DNA of 64,000 bases, from NCBI GenBank assembly GCA_947504185.1, contig CANNGJ010000008.1:1-64000 (forward strand). The letters run 5' to 3'. This document shows, in pieces, positions 42,406 to 52,521 of this stretch. The stretch is from an uncultured Tenacibaculum sp. Lineage in GTDB: Bacteria > Bacteroidota > Bacteroidia > Flavobacteriales > Flavobacteriaceae. The notes under the pieces were generated by a model. It saw only the letters and a list, made by a program, of their open reading frames with translations, searched no databases and was not told the origin of the DNA. Positions within the stretch are counted from its first letter, which is position 1, and every line of letters starts with the position of its first letter. The position numbers were made by a program, and so were the translations under genes.

Positions 42406-45204
42406 CTATTTTCTAAGTAAAGAGAAGTGACTTTTTTTTACACGTACTTTTCCATATTTATCGAGTAGCGTAGCATGATACCAATAATCGTTAGAAGGTA
42501 AGTTTTTACCATTGTAAACCCCATTCCATCCTTGGTGACTTTTATTAGGAATTGTGGCAACTCTTTTCCCATAACGATCAAAAATATTTACAGTAACAGA
42601 TTGGAAAAAATCATTATCTATTCCTAGTATTTTCCAAGTATCGAATATATCATCTTCATTTGGAGTGCAAAATCTTTGAAAAAAAATAACGGGAATTTCA
42701 TTTGATGTGGTTATTCCGCAGCCATTTTTATCTCTAATACTAATCGTATAAATTCCAATATCTAAATTAGAAAAAGTGTAATTAAAATTGTTGTTTCCTG
42801 TTTCAAAATCAAGACTTTCATTTAAAGCGTATTCATAATTTCCTTCTCCTTCTACAGTAATAACAATACTATTGTCATTTATAGAATCATCAGTAACCAT
42901 AATGTTAACGATTAAAGCTTTGCTGGAAGTAGTAACAGTAAATGTGTTGTAACCTACACATGGATTTTCTATTGATGAGTTGTTTCGATACGCTTCAACT
43001 CTATATGTTCCTTTTTCGGAAGCTTGATAAATAGCATTTGTTGCATTAGCTATTAAATTTCCGTTTAAATACCATTGATAAGTATCAGAAATATTTCCTG
43101 TAGATGCATCTAAACTCACTGTTGCTATAGGTGAAGTCTCTATAGGAATATTAACACAAAGAGGAATTGGAATGGGGCTTCCTTGTGGTATAGGTAATGG
43201 TTCTATAAATAACTTAAAGCTTGTAATGGTAGAACAATCAGAGACTGTTATAGGTGATGTTCTGACAAAAATATCAGTATCGTTTGTAAATAGGTGATTT
43301 TGAAAAGGAGGATTTATAGGATTTGATTGAGTATCAGCATCATTTTGAGTTCTGTAAAAAATAATAGAATGAGTACTGAGAGAAATTGTTGGGTTGAGTG
43401 AAATAATTTCATCAATTTTTTTAGTGAAATCATAAAAGCCTTCTCCTGACCCTTGGCTGTTTGCTGCGTTTGGATTACCAGAGTTTATATCTGTTTCACA
43501 AGCATAAACATTAGTTAAAATATTATTAATTATTTCAGAGCTTAAAACATTTAAAGTTAAAGTGCCAGTAACAAAACAGTTTGAATTATTTGAAGAATTA
43601 AAGCTTACTCTTACTGTAATTGTTTCAGGATTTGTAGTATTTATATAGTTGTCTTTAGGCAGTGGATTTAAAAAATCTACATCAGATTGATGAAAAAAAT
43701 CAACACTAACATTTGCAACATTATTTGTTAATTCGCCTTCTTTAGTGGTTAAATTAAAAGTTGTTATACCATCTGTAGGGTCAGAATCGTTATCACATTT
43801 TTCAAAAACAGGAATACTAACAATAGTCGGTTGTGGTACAAACTCTATATCGGCACTTGCAGTTAAAGTAGTATTACATGCATCGTTTAATTCGATTGTT
43901 AAATTATAAATACCTGGCCCAAAATTAGTGTCATTTGTTGTGAGTGTAGAGTTTGTACCTATGATACTTCCATCTTTTTCCCATATATAAGTTGCATCAG
44001 TTTCTATTCTCCCAGCTTTTAAATTATAATCTCTACCTGAACAAAAATATTGCTTACCATTACTAATAACAACATCATTCTCTGCATTTAAAATGGTAGT
44101 AGGTAAAAAATAAGACTGTATAAAAGGAGGAAGTCCTTGAGAGGATTGCCTTCCGTTTAAATTTACCCCATTATGAACATAATTAATAAGGTTTCTATTA
44201 CTTTCAGGTGAATTAATTACTCCAAGAAAAGTTTGACCATTCACAGCATGATAAATTTTTCCATTAGGCCCTAGTTGTAAAGCGCCTCTAGATCCAGAGT
44301 AAGTGAAAAACTCGGTGCCTCTGGAAGCGTTAATTAGATTAATATCTGGATTTGAAAGATCAAATTGGTATAAGTTTGCTCGCCCGCCATTTGAGGAAAT
44401 ACCAGTAGCAATGTATAGTTTGTTTCCAGATATTGAAAATTCTACACCATAACCATTATCAAAGCTTAAATTAAGTCTTCTTCCATTTGATATTGTACCT
44501 AAATTTGAATCAAAATCATAGATGTAAGAACCAGATTCTGCAGCAGCCATAGCTAATTTTGTACCATCAGGAGAAGTTTTTAAGTAACCTCTACTAGCTA
44601 AGTTTATTAAAGAATTGGACATTGGTGATGTTATTGAGCTACTACTAACTCCAGATGTAGTTACTTCATATGAATAGAAATTATTTAAATCAGCAGTAAT
44701 TACCCATATTGCATCACAACTTTTACCAATAACAGCTGTTATTTTTTCTGTAGCAGTAGTTGTTAAAGAAACGTTTTTAGTAATTATATCCCCATTACCA
44801 GCATTTAAATTCATGTCTATTATTGAATAGTTTACTCCATGCATATCGTTTTCTTGTGCATCAACAGTAAAAAGGTAATAGATGTTAGAAATTGTAGGGT
44901 TTGGAACTATTAAAGCAGATTGTGAACTAGAATTATTACCAAGTAAACCAGTTCCATTCGGCATAATATTGTTATTTCTATTCCACACAGTTGTTCCGTC
45001 TGAATAAAAAAGTAGGTTTCCACTTTCGTCAGAAATAGAAGAGCATCCTTCGAGGGTGTTTAATTGGCCGTTAGTGAGTGCAACTGGATTACCTGTGTTA
45101 AAACTTATTCCTGCATTTCTACCAAAGTACCAATTATTTGCTTCTTGTTGAGATTGAATAAAAGAAGCATAAAGGAGAAAAAAAAACATGATTATTTTTC
45201 TCAT
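42406..45204 (-). CDS. T9SS type B secreted protein, paralogue 2
   Basis: A 932-residue secreted protein. The signal peptide (MRKIIMFFFLLYASFIQSQQ) is followed by a long N-terminal region starting ANNWYFGRNAGISFNTGNPVALTNGQLNTLEG that probably forms a beta-propeller (LLFYSDGTTVWNR, GYLKTSPDGTKLAMAAAES). Ig-like adhesion domains then run to about residue 840, and the last 90 residues are a type B sorting domain (FCTPNEDDIFDTWKI, VNIFDRYGKRVATIPNKS, GWNGVYNG, LPSNDYWY). That domain directs export by the type IX system used for gliding and adhesion proteins. It is a tandem paralogue of the next gene. Confidence 0.88.
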   Translation of the reverse strand: MRKIIMFFFLLYASFIQSQQEANNWYFGRNAGISFNTGNPVALTNGQLNTLEGCSSISDESGNLLFYSDGTTVWNRNNNIMPNGTGLLGNNSSSQSALIVPNPTISNIYYLFTVDAQENDMHGVNYSIIDMNLNAGNGDIITKNVSLTTTATEKITAVIGKSCDAIWVITADLNNFYSYEVTTSGVSSSSITSPMSNSLINLASRGYLKTSPDGTKLAMAAAESGSYIYDFDSNLGTISNGRRLNLSFDNGYGVEFSISGNKLYIATGISSNGGRANLYQFDLSNPDINLINASRGTEFFTYSGSRGALQLGPNGKIYHAVNGQTFLGVINSPESNRNLINYVHNGVNLNGRQSSQGLPPFIQSYFLPTTILNAENDVVISNGKQYFCSGRDYNLKAGRIETDATYIWEKDGSIIGTNSTLTTNDTNFGPGIYNLTIELNDACNTTLTASADIEFVPQPTIVSIPVFEKCDNDSDPTDGITTFNLTTKEGELTNNVANVSVDFFHQSDVDFLNPLPKDNYINTTNPETITVRVSFNSSNNSNCFVTGTLTLNVLSSEIINNILTNVYACETDINSGNPNAANSQGSGEGFYDFTKKIDEIISLNPTISLSTHSIIFYRTQNDADTQSNPINPPFQNHLFTNDTDIFVRTSPITVSDCSTITSFKLFIEPLPIPQGSPIPIPLCVNIPIETSPIATVSLDASTGNISDTYQWYLNGNLIANATNAIYQASEKGTYRVEAYRNNSSIENPCVGYNTFTVTTSSKALIVNIMVTDDSINDNSIVITVEGEGNYEYALNESLDFETGNNNFNYTFSNLDIGIYTISIRDKNGCGITTSNEIPVIFFQRFCTPNEDDIFDTWKILGIDNDFFQSVTVNIFDRYGKRVATIPNKSHQGWNGVYNGKNLPSNDYWYHATLLDKYGKVRVKKSHFSLLRK

Positions 45205-45221
45205 TAGTAGTAGTTTAGCTA

Positions 45222-45229
45222 CAAAGGTA
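45222..45229 (-). promoter_or_regulatory. -7 box (TACCTTTG) for the T9SS gene
   Basis: An exact TAnnTTTG on the minus strand, 17 bp upstream of the start at 45204, so this paralogue is transcribed on its own. Confidence 0.6.
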
Positions 45230-45290
45230 AATTAAACTGCGATTATTTTTTAAGGTAAATAACTGATTTTAAGTAAAATAAATATTTAAT

Positions 45291-45325
45291 AAAAAAGTCG
45301 GATAAATTAATTTATCCGATTTTTA
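45291..45325 (-). terminator. terminator between the two T9SS paralogues
   Basis: Stem tcggataaa / tttatccga with loop ttaa, flanked by A's and T's. On the minus strand it ends the transcript of the upstream paralogue (45342-48203). Confidence 0.85.
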
Positions 45326-45341
45326 TTTTTTAATTGAAAGA

Positions 45342-48203
45342 TTATTTTCTTAAAAGTGAAAAGTGACCAGATTTCTTACGAACTTTTCCTCTAATATCAA
45401 TTAATTCAGCATTGTACCAATAATCATTTGAAGGAAGTAATTTTCCATTATATACTCCATTCCACCCAGAAGCATTTTTATCATTTATTTTATAGATAAG
45501 TTTACCATAACGATCAAAAATTTGAACATTTACAGTTTGGTAATAGTTATTGTCAACCCCTAATATTTTCCAAGTATCATTATGAGTATCCCCATTAGGA
45601 GTAAGGTGTCGTTGAAAATAAATGGTAGAAATCTGATTTGAAGATACTATACCACAGCCATTTCGATCTCTAATTGATATAGAGTTTAATCCAGGAGGAA
45701 TATCAGTAAAAGTAAATGTTAGGTTTTTATCTCCTTTTATAAAATCACTTAGATTAGTACTATTCAAAGCATACTCATAATCACCAATACCATCAACAGT
45801 AATTTCAATTTTATTATTTGTAGGATTATCATTATCATCAGAAGACTTAATATTTACAATTAAAGCTTTGTTGGATTCTTTAACATAAAAAGTGTTATAT
45901 CCAATGCAAGGTTGACTAATGTTAGGGTGAGTTCTATAAGCTTCAACTTTATATTCTCCTGCAAAGTTAGCATTATGTATAGCTGCGATTTGATTAGGGA
46001 TTAAGACTCCGTCTAGATACCATTTGTAGCTGTCTGAGACAATTCCTGTACTTGCATCTAATTCTATTGTACGAGGTTGAGGGTTTAGCCTAGGATTATC
46101 TATGCATAAAATAGATTCATTTAAATTACCTTGAGGAACGGGTATTTTTTCTACAAAAATTTTAAAACGACCAACCGCTTCGCAAGAATTAACTCCTTTG
46201 TTAGATACTCTTACATATACATCTGAGTTGTTGGTAAACAAATCATCATTATATGGTGGTAAAATTTGATTTGTTTGTAGTGATGCATCATTAGGAGTGC
46301 GATAATATTCAAAATCATGCGTAGTTTCTGATAAGGCTCCTCCAGAATTATTAATGATTTGTTGTGTTTTTAAAGAGAAATCAAAAAAACTATTATTACT
46401 ACCTATGCTAAATTTAGCATCAGGTTTAGAAGCGTTTTCATCTAACTCACAAACATATTCATCAGAACAAGAAGTTAAACCTGTTGGATTTACTTGTAAG
46501 TCTATAGTCTCAGTTTGATAACATTTTGTTACGGTATTAGTTACTCTAACAACTACAGTATGGTTTGTAGCGATTCTATTTGTATAATTTGTTTTGTTGA
46601 TGGGGTTTTGGAAAGTAACATCAGTAGTTTCAAAGAAATCAAATTCTAAATTAGAAGGATCATTTACAAGCTCAGGTTCTTTTGTTTCTAAATTAAACGA
46701 AGCATAACCGTCGATAGGATTATTGTCAAAATCACATTGAATATAGGTAGGGATTTTATTAATAGTTGGTTTAGGTTCAAAGTTTATTTGAACTTTACCA
46801 GTATATGTTTTTCCACATTCAGAAGTGGATTCTATCTTGACTTCATATAAACCGCTACCAAAATTAGTATTATCAACTGTTAAAACTCTCGTATTTGCTA
46901 TTTCAACCCCATCTTTAAACCAAGTGTGTGTTGAAGAAGCAAGATTTAGTTCGGGCTCAATCATATAAGAATCTCCAATACAAAAAGTTTGATTTGTGTT
47001 ATTTAAAGTTATTCCTGTAGCTGTATTTATTAGTTTTACTGGGGCAAAAAACGATTGAATAAAAGGAGGTAATCCTTGAGAGCTTATACGTCCATTTAGA
47101 TCTATTGCTTGGTGCGTGTATATAACTTCATTAGCATTGGCTTCTATGTTTTCTAGAGCCCCTAAAAAGCTTTTATTTGGTAAAGAAAAATAAATTTTTT
47201 GATCAGGTCCAAGTTGAAGAGCACCCCTGAAGCCATTTTGCTGTGTAATTATCTCTTTTGTTAGAGCGACATTTCTGGCTTGTAAATCAAATTGAAAAAT
47301 ATTATTAGTATTAGTAGTAGGGAAGTAGTTAGAAGAATATAATTTTGTTGATTGTTGCGAGAATTCAACTCCATAAGGTACTCCATCTGTATTTGGGTTT
47401 GTTAGAAATATGCCGTTAGAAACGATTTTTCCAGTTGTATTATCAAAATCAAATAAAACAAGTCTCCCATTACCTGTAAAAGCACCTCCACCAGCTGTAA
47501 AATCAGCTAAAGCAACTTTGGTACCATCAGGTGAAACTTTTAAATAGCCTCTCTTGTCATTTAAAAAATATGAAGAACGAGAGGTAATAGGATTTGTTGA
47601 GTCTACTCCATTTTTATTAATCTTATATGCATAAAAGGCACTTTCTACCATAGATAAAATCCAAAATTCTGTACAGTCTTTACCTTGAACTGCAGTAATT
47701 TTTTCAGACCAATCCCAATCTCTACCCTCAGATAAGTTTACTGGGCCAGAAACAATCTCTCCTTCATCACCTTTAGAAATATCAACAGTATAATAATTAA
47801 AACCGGGGTTTTCAGGGTAGCCACTAGTTCCAACAAAATTTGTACCTACAGTAAATATATAATAGATGTTTTTATCTTCTGGATTTGGAACTATTAACCC
47901 AGATTGAGAACTAGAAGGATTTCCTTGTAAATTATCTGCAAGTCTACCGTCCGAATACTTCATTAGCTCATGTCTAGCTGTCCAAACTTTTATACCGTCC
48001 GAGTAAAATAAAAGATTTCCATTTTCATCTGATATAGTAGAGCATCCCTCATCCGTATTCAATTTCCCTTCGGTTAAAGCTGTTGGCGGGCTAGTATTAA
48101 AATCAATTCCAGCATTACGTCCAAAATACCAAACATTTGCTTCTTTTTGACTATAGAGTGAAGTAGATAATATTAAAAATAAAGAGAATAGTAGTTTTTT
48201 CAT
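45342..48203 (-). CDS. T9SS type B secreted protein, paralogue 1
   Basis: A 953-residue paralogue of the gene downstream with the same plan: signal peptide (MKKLLFSLFLILSTSLYSQ), propeller-like N-terminus (EANVWYFGRNAGIDFNTSPPTALTEGKLNTDEG, GYLKVSPDGTKVALADFTAG), Ig-like middle part with recurring IQCDFDNNPIDGYASFNL and CELDENASKP blocks, and a C-terminal type B sorting domain (TPNGDTHNDTWKILG, VQIFDRYGKLIYKIND, GWNGVYNGKLLPSNDYWYNAEL). It should be secreted and attached to the surface by the type IX system. Tandem duplication is clear from the shared N-terminal and C-terminal blocks. Ligand unknown. Confidence 0.88.
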   Translation of the reverse strand: MKKLLFSLFLILSTSLYSQKEANVWYFGRNAGIDFNTSPPTALTEGKLNTDEGCSTISDENGNLLFYSDGIKVWTARHELMKYSDGRLADNLQGNPSSSQSGLIVPNPEDKNIYYIFTVGTNFVGTSGYPENPGFNYYTVDISKGDEGEIVSGPVNLSEGRDWDWSEKITAVQGKDCTEFWILSMVESAFYAYKINKNGVDSTNPITSRSSYFLNDKRGYLKVSPDGTKVALADFTAGGGAFTGNGRLVLFDFDNTTGKIVSNGIFLTNPNTDGVPYGVEFSQQSTKLYSSNYFPTTNTNNIFQFDLQARNVALTKEIITQQNGFRGALQLGPDQKIYFSLPNKSFLGALENIEANANEVIYTHQAIDLNGRISSQGLPPFIQSFFAPVKLINTATGITLNNTNQTFCIGDSYMIEPELNLASSTHTWFKDGVEIANTRVLTVDNTNFGSGLYEVKIESTSECGKTYTGKVQINFEPKPTINKIPTYIQCDFDNNPIDGYASFNLETKEPELVNDPSNLEFDFFETTDVTFQNPINKTNYTNRIATNHTVVVRVTNTVTKCYQTETIDLQVNPTGLTSCSDEYVCELDENASKPDAKFSIGSNNSFFDFSLKTQQIINNSGGALSETTHDFEYYRTPNDASLQTNQILPPYNDDLFTNNSDVYVRVSNKGVNSCEAVGRFKIFVEKIPVPQGNLNESILCIDNPRLNPQPRTIELDASTGIVSDSYKWYLDGVLIPNQIAAIHNANFAGEYKVEAYRTHPNISQPCIGYNTFYVKESNKALIVNIKSSDDNDNPTNNKIEITVDGIGDYEYALNSTNLSDFIKGDKNLTFTFTDIPPGLNSISIRDRNGCGIVSSNQISTIYFQRHLTPNGDTHNDTWKILGVDNNYYQTVNVQIFDRYGKLIYKINDKNASGWNGVYNGKLLPSNDYWYNAELIDIRGKVRKKSGHFSLLRK

Positions 48204-48255
48204 TTCTAAAAAAAATTTCTTGCTATTGTAGAACAGCTAAACTACTTAAAACCCT

Positions 48256-49104
48256 CTATAAATCTCTCTTTTTTAACAAAAAATATGAAGCATATATAAA
48301 GATAAAGGTCCAAACAAGAACAATTATTATATTTAAAAACCCAACAGAATAGTCTTTAGTAAAGTTTTCGCCAATTTGACTTGCTACTGATTTTACAGCT
48401 CCTAATCTAGTAAACGGTTCTTTTATTAAGTTAGCCATTGACTCTAAAGGGAAAAATTGCATAATAGAATTTACAGCTTCGTCAGTACTTGTTTTAATGT
48501 TTTTAAACGTCCAGTATAAATACCCTTTAAAAATACTCTCCACAATTAACCAAACTATCATTGCAGCTACTGCAAAAGCTGAACGTTTAATTAGAATTCC
48601 TAAAAATAATCCGAATGAGAAAAAACCAACAAGTTTTATAAAAAAAGCAAATAAATAACCTAAATCAGAAAATATTATTGATAGTTCATTAAAATCAGAA
48701 TAAATTGAACCTAAAATAAGAGATACAAAGAAAACAAAAATCGTAGAAAAAAAGGCAAAAGCAACAACAGTATAAAATTTAGAAAGAATAAATTCTTTTT
48801 TACTTAATCCATCAATTAAATTTTGTTTTAATGTTTTGTAGCTATATTCATTAGCCATCATTGAAACTATAACAAGTAATAAGAAAAACTTAAAAATAGC
48901 AGCCATGTAAGTACTAAAGTGCCATATATACGGGAAATTGAAAATTCCTTGATCAGCTAAATGAAATTTTATAGGGCCTATATCGAACTTTATAGCAGCA
49001 ATTAATGCGATTGATGTTAATAAAGCAAAATATATGATAGATAAAGCTTTACTAGCTCTGTTATGTTTTAATTTATGAAATTCTATACTTAAAAGACGTA
49101 GCAT
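48256..49104 (-). CDS. ABC-2 type transporter permease
   Basis: A 282-residue membrane protein with six predicted helices (for example FFLLLVIVSMMANEYSYKT, FSFGLFLGILIKRSAFAVAAMIVWLIVESIFKG). The EFHKLKHNRASKAL N-terminus and NEYSYKTLKQNLIDGLSKKEFILSKF segment are standard for ABC-2 exporter permeases. It lies 8 bp after its ATPase, forming one transporter. The cargo is not predictable; related systems are often lantibiotic- or sodium-type exporters, but none of that can be read here. Confidence 0.85.
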   Translation of the reverse strand: MLRLLSIEFHKLKHNRASKALSIIYFALLTSIALIAAIKFDIGPIKFHLADQGIFNFPYIWHFSTYMAAIFKFFLLLVIVSMMANEYSYKTLKQNLIDGLSKKEFILSKFYTVVAFAFFSTIFVFFVSLILGSIYSDFNELSIIFSDLGYLFAFFIKLVGFFSFGLFLGILIKRSAFAVAAMIVWLIVESIFKGYLYWTFKNIKTSTDEAVNSIMQFFPLESMANLIKEPFTRLGAVKSVASQIGENFTKDYSVGFLNIIIVLVWTFIFIYASYFLLKKRDL

Positions 49105-49112
49105 ACTATTGA

Positions 49113-50009
49113 TTAGTTATTGTTAGTTAAATCTAAAAATTGTTGTTCTAAACTTGGTTTTCTTTTAATCAAATGTGATAAAGTAATGTTGTTGTTAAAA
49201 AGGAATTGATTGATTTCTGAAGCTGATAACTCAGAAGTTAAATTTGCAATTAAAATTCCATTTTCTTCTTTAATATTTGCTATTGAAGGATGATTTTCTA
49301 AATGCCTAATCAACTCCTCATTATCTTCTGATTCTAACTCAAAATACCCGTTTGAAGTTGTCATTTCATCAACACGACCACTATACAACTTTACACCATT
49401 TCTTATAATTAAAACATGAGAACAAACTTTTTCAACTTCATCAAGTAGGTGAGAGGCTAATAAAATTGTAGTTCCGTTTTTGGCAATATCTTTTATAATT
49501 TGACGAATTTCATGAATTCCTTGTGGATCTAATCCATTGGTAGGCTCATCTAAAATTAAAATCTCAGGATCGTTTAACAACGCTGAAGCAATTGCTAAAC
49601 GTTGTTTCATCCCTAAAGAATAAGTTTTAAACTTGCTGTTTCTTCTTTCAAAAAGATTAACAACTTTTAATTTTTCTTCAATTTTATCATATGAAACTCC
49701 CTTGATTTTACAAATCAATTGTAAATTTTGAACAGCTGACATATATGGGTAAAAGTTAGGTCGTTCAATAATAGCTCCTACTTTTTTTAGTGCCTCATGG
49801 GTTGATAGTTTTCCATCAAACCAACTGAAGTCTCCTGAAGTTCTGTTAACTACATTTAAAATAATACCTAAAGTGGTTGATTTTCCACTTCCGTTGGGCC
49901 CTAAAATACCGTATACTTCTCCTTTTTTTATATCGAAAGAAAGATTGTTTACTGCGTGGACTTTACCGTATTTTTTATCGAGGTTTTTTATTGATAAAAT
50001 TGTTTCCAA
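49113..50009 (-). CDS. ABC-2 type transporter ATPase
   Basis: A 298-residue ABC ATPase with Walker A GPNGSGKST, signature YSLGMKQRLAIASAL, Walker B ILILDEPTNGLDP and the H-loop LLASHLLDEVEK, then a C-terminal extension of about 75 residues as in exporter ATPases. It starts with a TTG codon (caa at 50007-50009); no ATG sits near the family N-terminus. It pairs with the permease 8 bp downstream. Confidence 0.9.
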   Translation of the reverse strand: METILSIKNLDKKYGKVHAVNNLSFDIKKGEVYGILGPNGSGKSTTLGIILNVVNRTSGDFSWFDGKLSTHEALKKVGAIIERPNFYPYMSAVQNLQLICKIKGVSYDKIEEKLKVVNLFERRNSKFKTYSLGMKQRLAIASALLNDPEILILDEPTNGLDPQGIHEIRQIIKDIAKNGTTILLASHLLDEVEKVCSHVLIIRNGVKLYSGRVDEMTTSNGYFELESEDNEELIRHLENHPSIANIKEENGILIANLTSELSASEINQFLFNNNITLSHLIKRKPSLEQQFLDLTNNN

Positions 50010-50071
50010 GTTTTTCGGTTTTGTTGATTATAAGTATTTGACGACTTAGTAGAATTATTGTTACAATTTAT

Positions 50072-50113
50072 AAAAAAGAAAAGACTTCCTTTTGTGGAAG
50101 TCTTTTCTTTTTT
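50072..50113 (-). terminator. terminator of the response regulator gene
   Basis: A perfect 18-bp stem (aaaaaagaaaagacttcc and complement) with loop ttttgt. It lies 13 bp past the response-regulator stop and separates the two-component genes from the ABC exporter. Confidence 0.92.
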
Positions 50114-50125
50114 GATGTTGGTTTT

Positions 50126-50824
50126 TTATGCTTTTTCAATCAATCTAAAACCTTCACCATGTATGTTTAAAATTTCGACATTTTCATCTCCTTTTAAATA
50201 TTTACGAAGTTTAGCAATGTAAACATCCATACTACGAGAGGTAAAGTAGTTGTCATCTCTCCATATTTTTGTTAATGCTAATTCACGTGGCATTAAATCA
50301 TTTTTATGAATAGCTAACATACGTAGTAGCTTACTTTCTTTAGGTGATAATTTCTGAGTCTCCCCACCATTAAGTGAAAGGTGGCGAAGTTTAGAGTTAA
50401 ATTCAAATCCTCCAATTTTAAACTCAAACTCATCACTTTCATTTGATTTTTCGTTTTCTTTACGTTGTAAAATCGCTTTGATTTTATGTAATAAAACTTC
50501 TGAATCGAAAGGCTTGTTTAAATAATCATCAGCACCTACTTGATAGCCTCTTAAAACATCTTCTTTTAATGTTTTAGCTGTTAGGAAAATAATAGGAATT
50601 TCTTTGTTTGTTACACGAATGTCTTGTGCTAAAGAAAAACCATCTTTTCGAGGCATCATTACGTCTAAAATACATAAATCATATTCAGCATTTTTAAACA
50701 TAATCAATCCATCTATTCCGTCTTTAGCATGTGTTACATTATAGTCGTTTAATGCTAAATAATCTTTAAGAACTGTTCCGAAATTCGGATCGTCTTCTAC
50801 TAATAATATTTTTTTACTTCCCAT
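50126..50824 (-). CDS. OmpR-type response regulator (RprY-like)
   Basis: A 232-residue regulator. The receiver domain (1-120) has acidic pocket residues in LLVEDDPNF, the phosphorylated Asp54 (DLCILDVMMPRKDG) and the Lys in LNKPFDSE. The winged-helix DNA-binding domain (about 135-230) has LSPKESKLLRMLAIHKND and YFTSRSMDVYIAKLRKYLKGD. It follows its kinase by 10 bp. Similarity and arrangement point to the RprX/RprY pair of Bacteroidota, which responds to oxidative and envelope stress; the target genes are unknown. Confidence 0.9.
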   Translation of the reverse strand: MGSKKILLVEDDPNFGTVLKDYLALNDYNVTHAKDGIDGLIMFKNAEYDLCILDVMMPRKDGFSLAQDIRVTNKEIPIIFLTAKTLKEDVLRGYQVGADDYLNKPFDSEVLLHKIKAILQRKENEKSNESDEFEFKIGGFEFNSKLRHLSLNGGETQKLSPKESKLLRMLAIHKNDLMPRELALTKIWRDDNYFTSRSMDVYIAKLRKYLKGDENVEILNIHGEGFRLIEKA

Positions 50825-50834
50825 TTTTGTTAAT

Positions 50835-52400
50835 TTATATTAATGGTAATTTAACTGTAAATATGCTTCCTTTGCCTTTTTCACTCTCAACATAAACGGT
50901 TCCATGATGGCTGTCTACAATTTCTTTTACATAGGCTAAGCCTAAACCGTGACCTTTTACGTTGTGAATATTTCCTTTATGTTCTCTATAAAATTTATCG
51001 AAAACATATTTTTGAGCATTTCTACTCATACCTATCCCTTCATCTTTTACTTTAAAGATAAAATATTTATTTGTACTCTCTGTGTAAACATCAATTCTTG
51101 GTTCATTTTCAGAATATTTTAAAGCATTTTCTAACATGTTTACAATAATGTTTATTAGGTGAAATTGATTTCCTAAAACCTCAGTTGAAATTGCTTTAAA
51201 ATGTGTTGTAACACTTCCTTTTTTATCATCTACTAATAGTTGAATGTGTTCAATAGCTTCTTCAATAATGTCGTGCATATCTGTAGCATCCTTACTAATT
51301 TCTATTTGATTTTTTTCTAACCTTGAAATTCGTAGCACATTTTCTACTTGACCATGCATGCGTTTATTTTCCTCTCTAATCATTTGAACATAACGCTTAA
51401 CTTTCCCTTCATCTGATATGATTTTTGGGTTTTTAATAGCATCTAATGCTAAATTTATAGTAGCAATAGGTGTTTTAAACTCATGCGTCATATTGTTAAT
51501 AAAATCAGTTTTTATTTCTGATATCTTTTTTTGACGTATTAATTGGTATAATGATGCTGAAAATGCTGCAATAATAATACCAATAAACAACAAAGAGAGC
51601 CCTAAAATTTTCATCATTCCAGAAATCAAACTTTTACGTTCGTTAGGGAATTTTATATGTAATTTATATTTACTATTTCCATTTTCGTCTTCTAATAATG
51701 GATAGTATTTATCATCAGCCTGGATATTAAAATACCCGGATTTTAATTGTGTTGCTAGTCCATCTTCGTAAACACCATATTTAAAATCTTGAGTAATATT
51801 CATTTTAGCTAACTCTTCTTTTAAAGTTCTGTTTAATTCTTTATTACTGATTCGATGGTGAATCGGTGAATAGTGCTTACTTTGATTAAACATATATTCC
51901 ATTTGCTGCTTGTTCCAGCTTGGGTATAGCTTAAAGTTTGTCAGCTGACTCTCTTTTAGAAAAGGCTTGAAATCTTTATTTTCAGATTTAATAACTTGAG
52001 AGAAAAAAATATCTTCTTTACCGCTATACCTTTTTAAAACTATAGTATCACTATTAATAAAATCGCCTGGTATTTTAACACCTTCCTCTAAAACTGTTCC
52101 AGCAAAAGAGAACTTTTTTTTACTTGTTGTGTCTATTTGCTGAAAAATAAAAGTTTTAATCTCTGCGTCAGTTCTAAGCTTATCGTTTTTAAAAAACTCA
52201 CTAGTGTTAAGAGTAAATTCTTTGTATTCTCTTTCTTTAATTTTTTCAGATGTTCTACCAAGAGCAATTGTAACATTGTTTTCAAATTGCTGTTGTTTAC
52301 TTTTTATTGCGTCTTTAATCCAATAGACTTGAACAGAGATAATTCCTATTAAAGAAATACTCATTAAAACAACAATAAGAATAAAGATTTTTTTACTCAT
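50835..52400 (-). CDS. sensor histidine kinase (RprX-like)
   Basis: A 521-residue membrane kinase. First helix residues 5-27, a large periplasmic sensor region (about 30-262) of no recognised type, second helix about 264-288. The phosphorylated His306 lies in NNMTHEFKTPIATIN; the ATP-binding part has NMLENALKYS (N box), VKDEGIGMSRNAQ (G1) and GHGLGLAYVKEIVD (G2). It controls the response regulator 10 bp downstream. A -7 box ends only four bases before its ATG. Confidence 0.92.
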   Translation of the reverse strand: MSKKIFILIVVLMSISLIGIISVQVYWIKDAIKSKQQQFENNVTIALGRTSEKIKEREYKEFTLNTSEFFKNDKLRTDAEIKTFIFQQIDTTSKKKFSFAGTVLEEGVKIPGDFINSDTIVLKRYSGKEDIFFSQVIKSENKDFKPFLKESQLTNFKLYPSWNKQQMEYMFNQSKHYSPIHHRISNKELNRTLKEELAKMNITQDFKYGVYEDGLATQLKSGYFNIQADDKYYPLLEDENGNSKYKLHIKFPNERKSLISGMMKILGLSLLFIGIIIAAFSASLYQLIRQKKISEIKTDFINNMTHEFKTPIATINLALDAIKNPKIISDEGKVKRYVQMIREENKRMHGQVENVLRISRLEKNQIEISKDATDMHDIIEEAIEHIQLLVDDKKGSVTTHFKAISTEVLGNQFHLINIIVNMLENALKYSENEPRIDVYTESTNKYFIFKVKDEGIGMSRNAQKYVFDKFYREHKGNIHNVKGHGLGLAYVKEIVDSHHGTVYVESEKGKGSIFTVKLPLI

Positions 52401-52404
52401 TATT

Positions 52405-52412
52405 CAAAAATA
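52405..52412 (-). promoter_or_regulatory. -7 box (TATTTTTG) directly before the histidine kinase
   Basis: The same exact sequence and the same four-base spacing to the ATG as at uvrB. If used, the kinase mRNA would be almost leaderless. Confidence 0.55.
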
Positions 52413-52521
52413 AATCAATAAAATGAAGGGGTATTCGGTTTTAACTTAGATTAACAAAGTTACTGAAAAATTAAGATAATTTTAAGAAAAATGATTGCTA
52501 TAACATAAAATATTTGGATTT

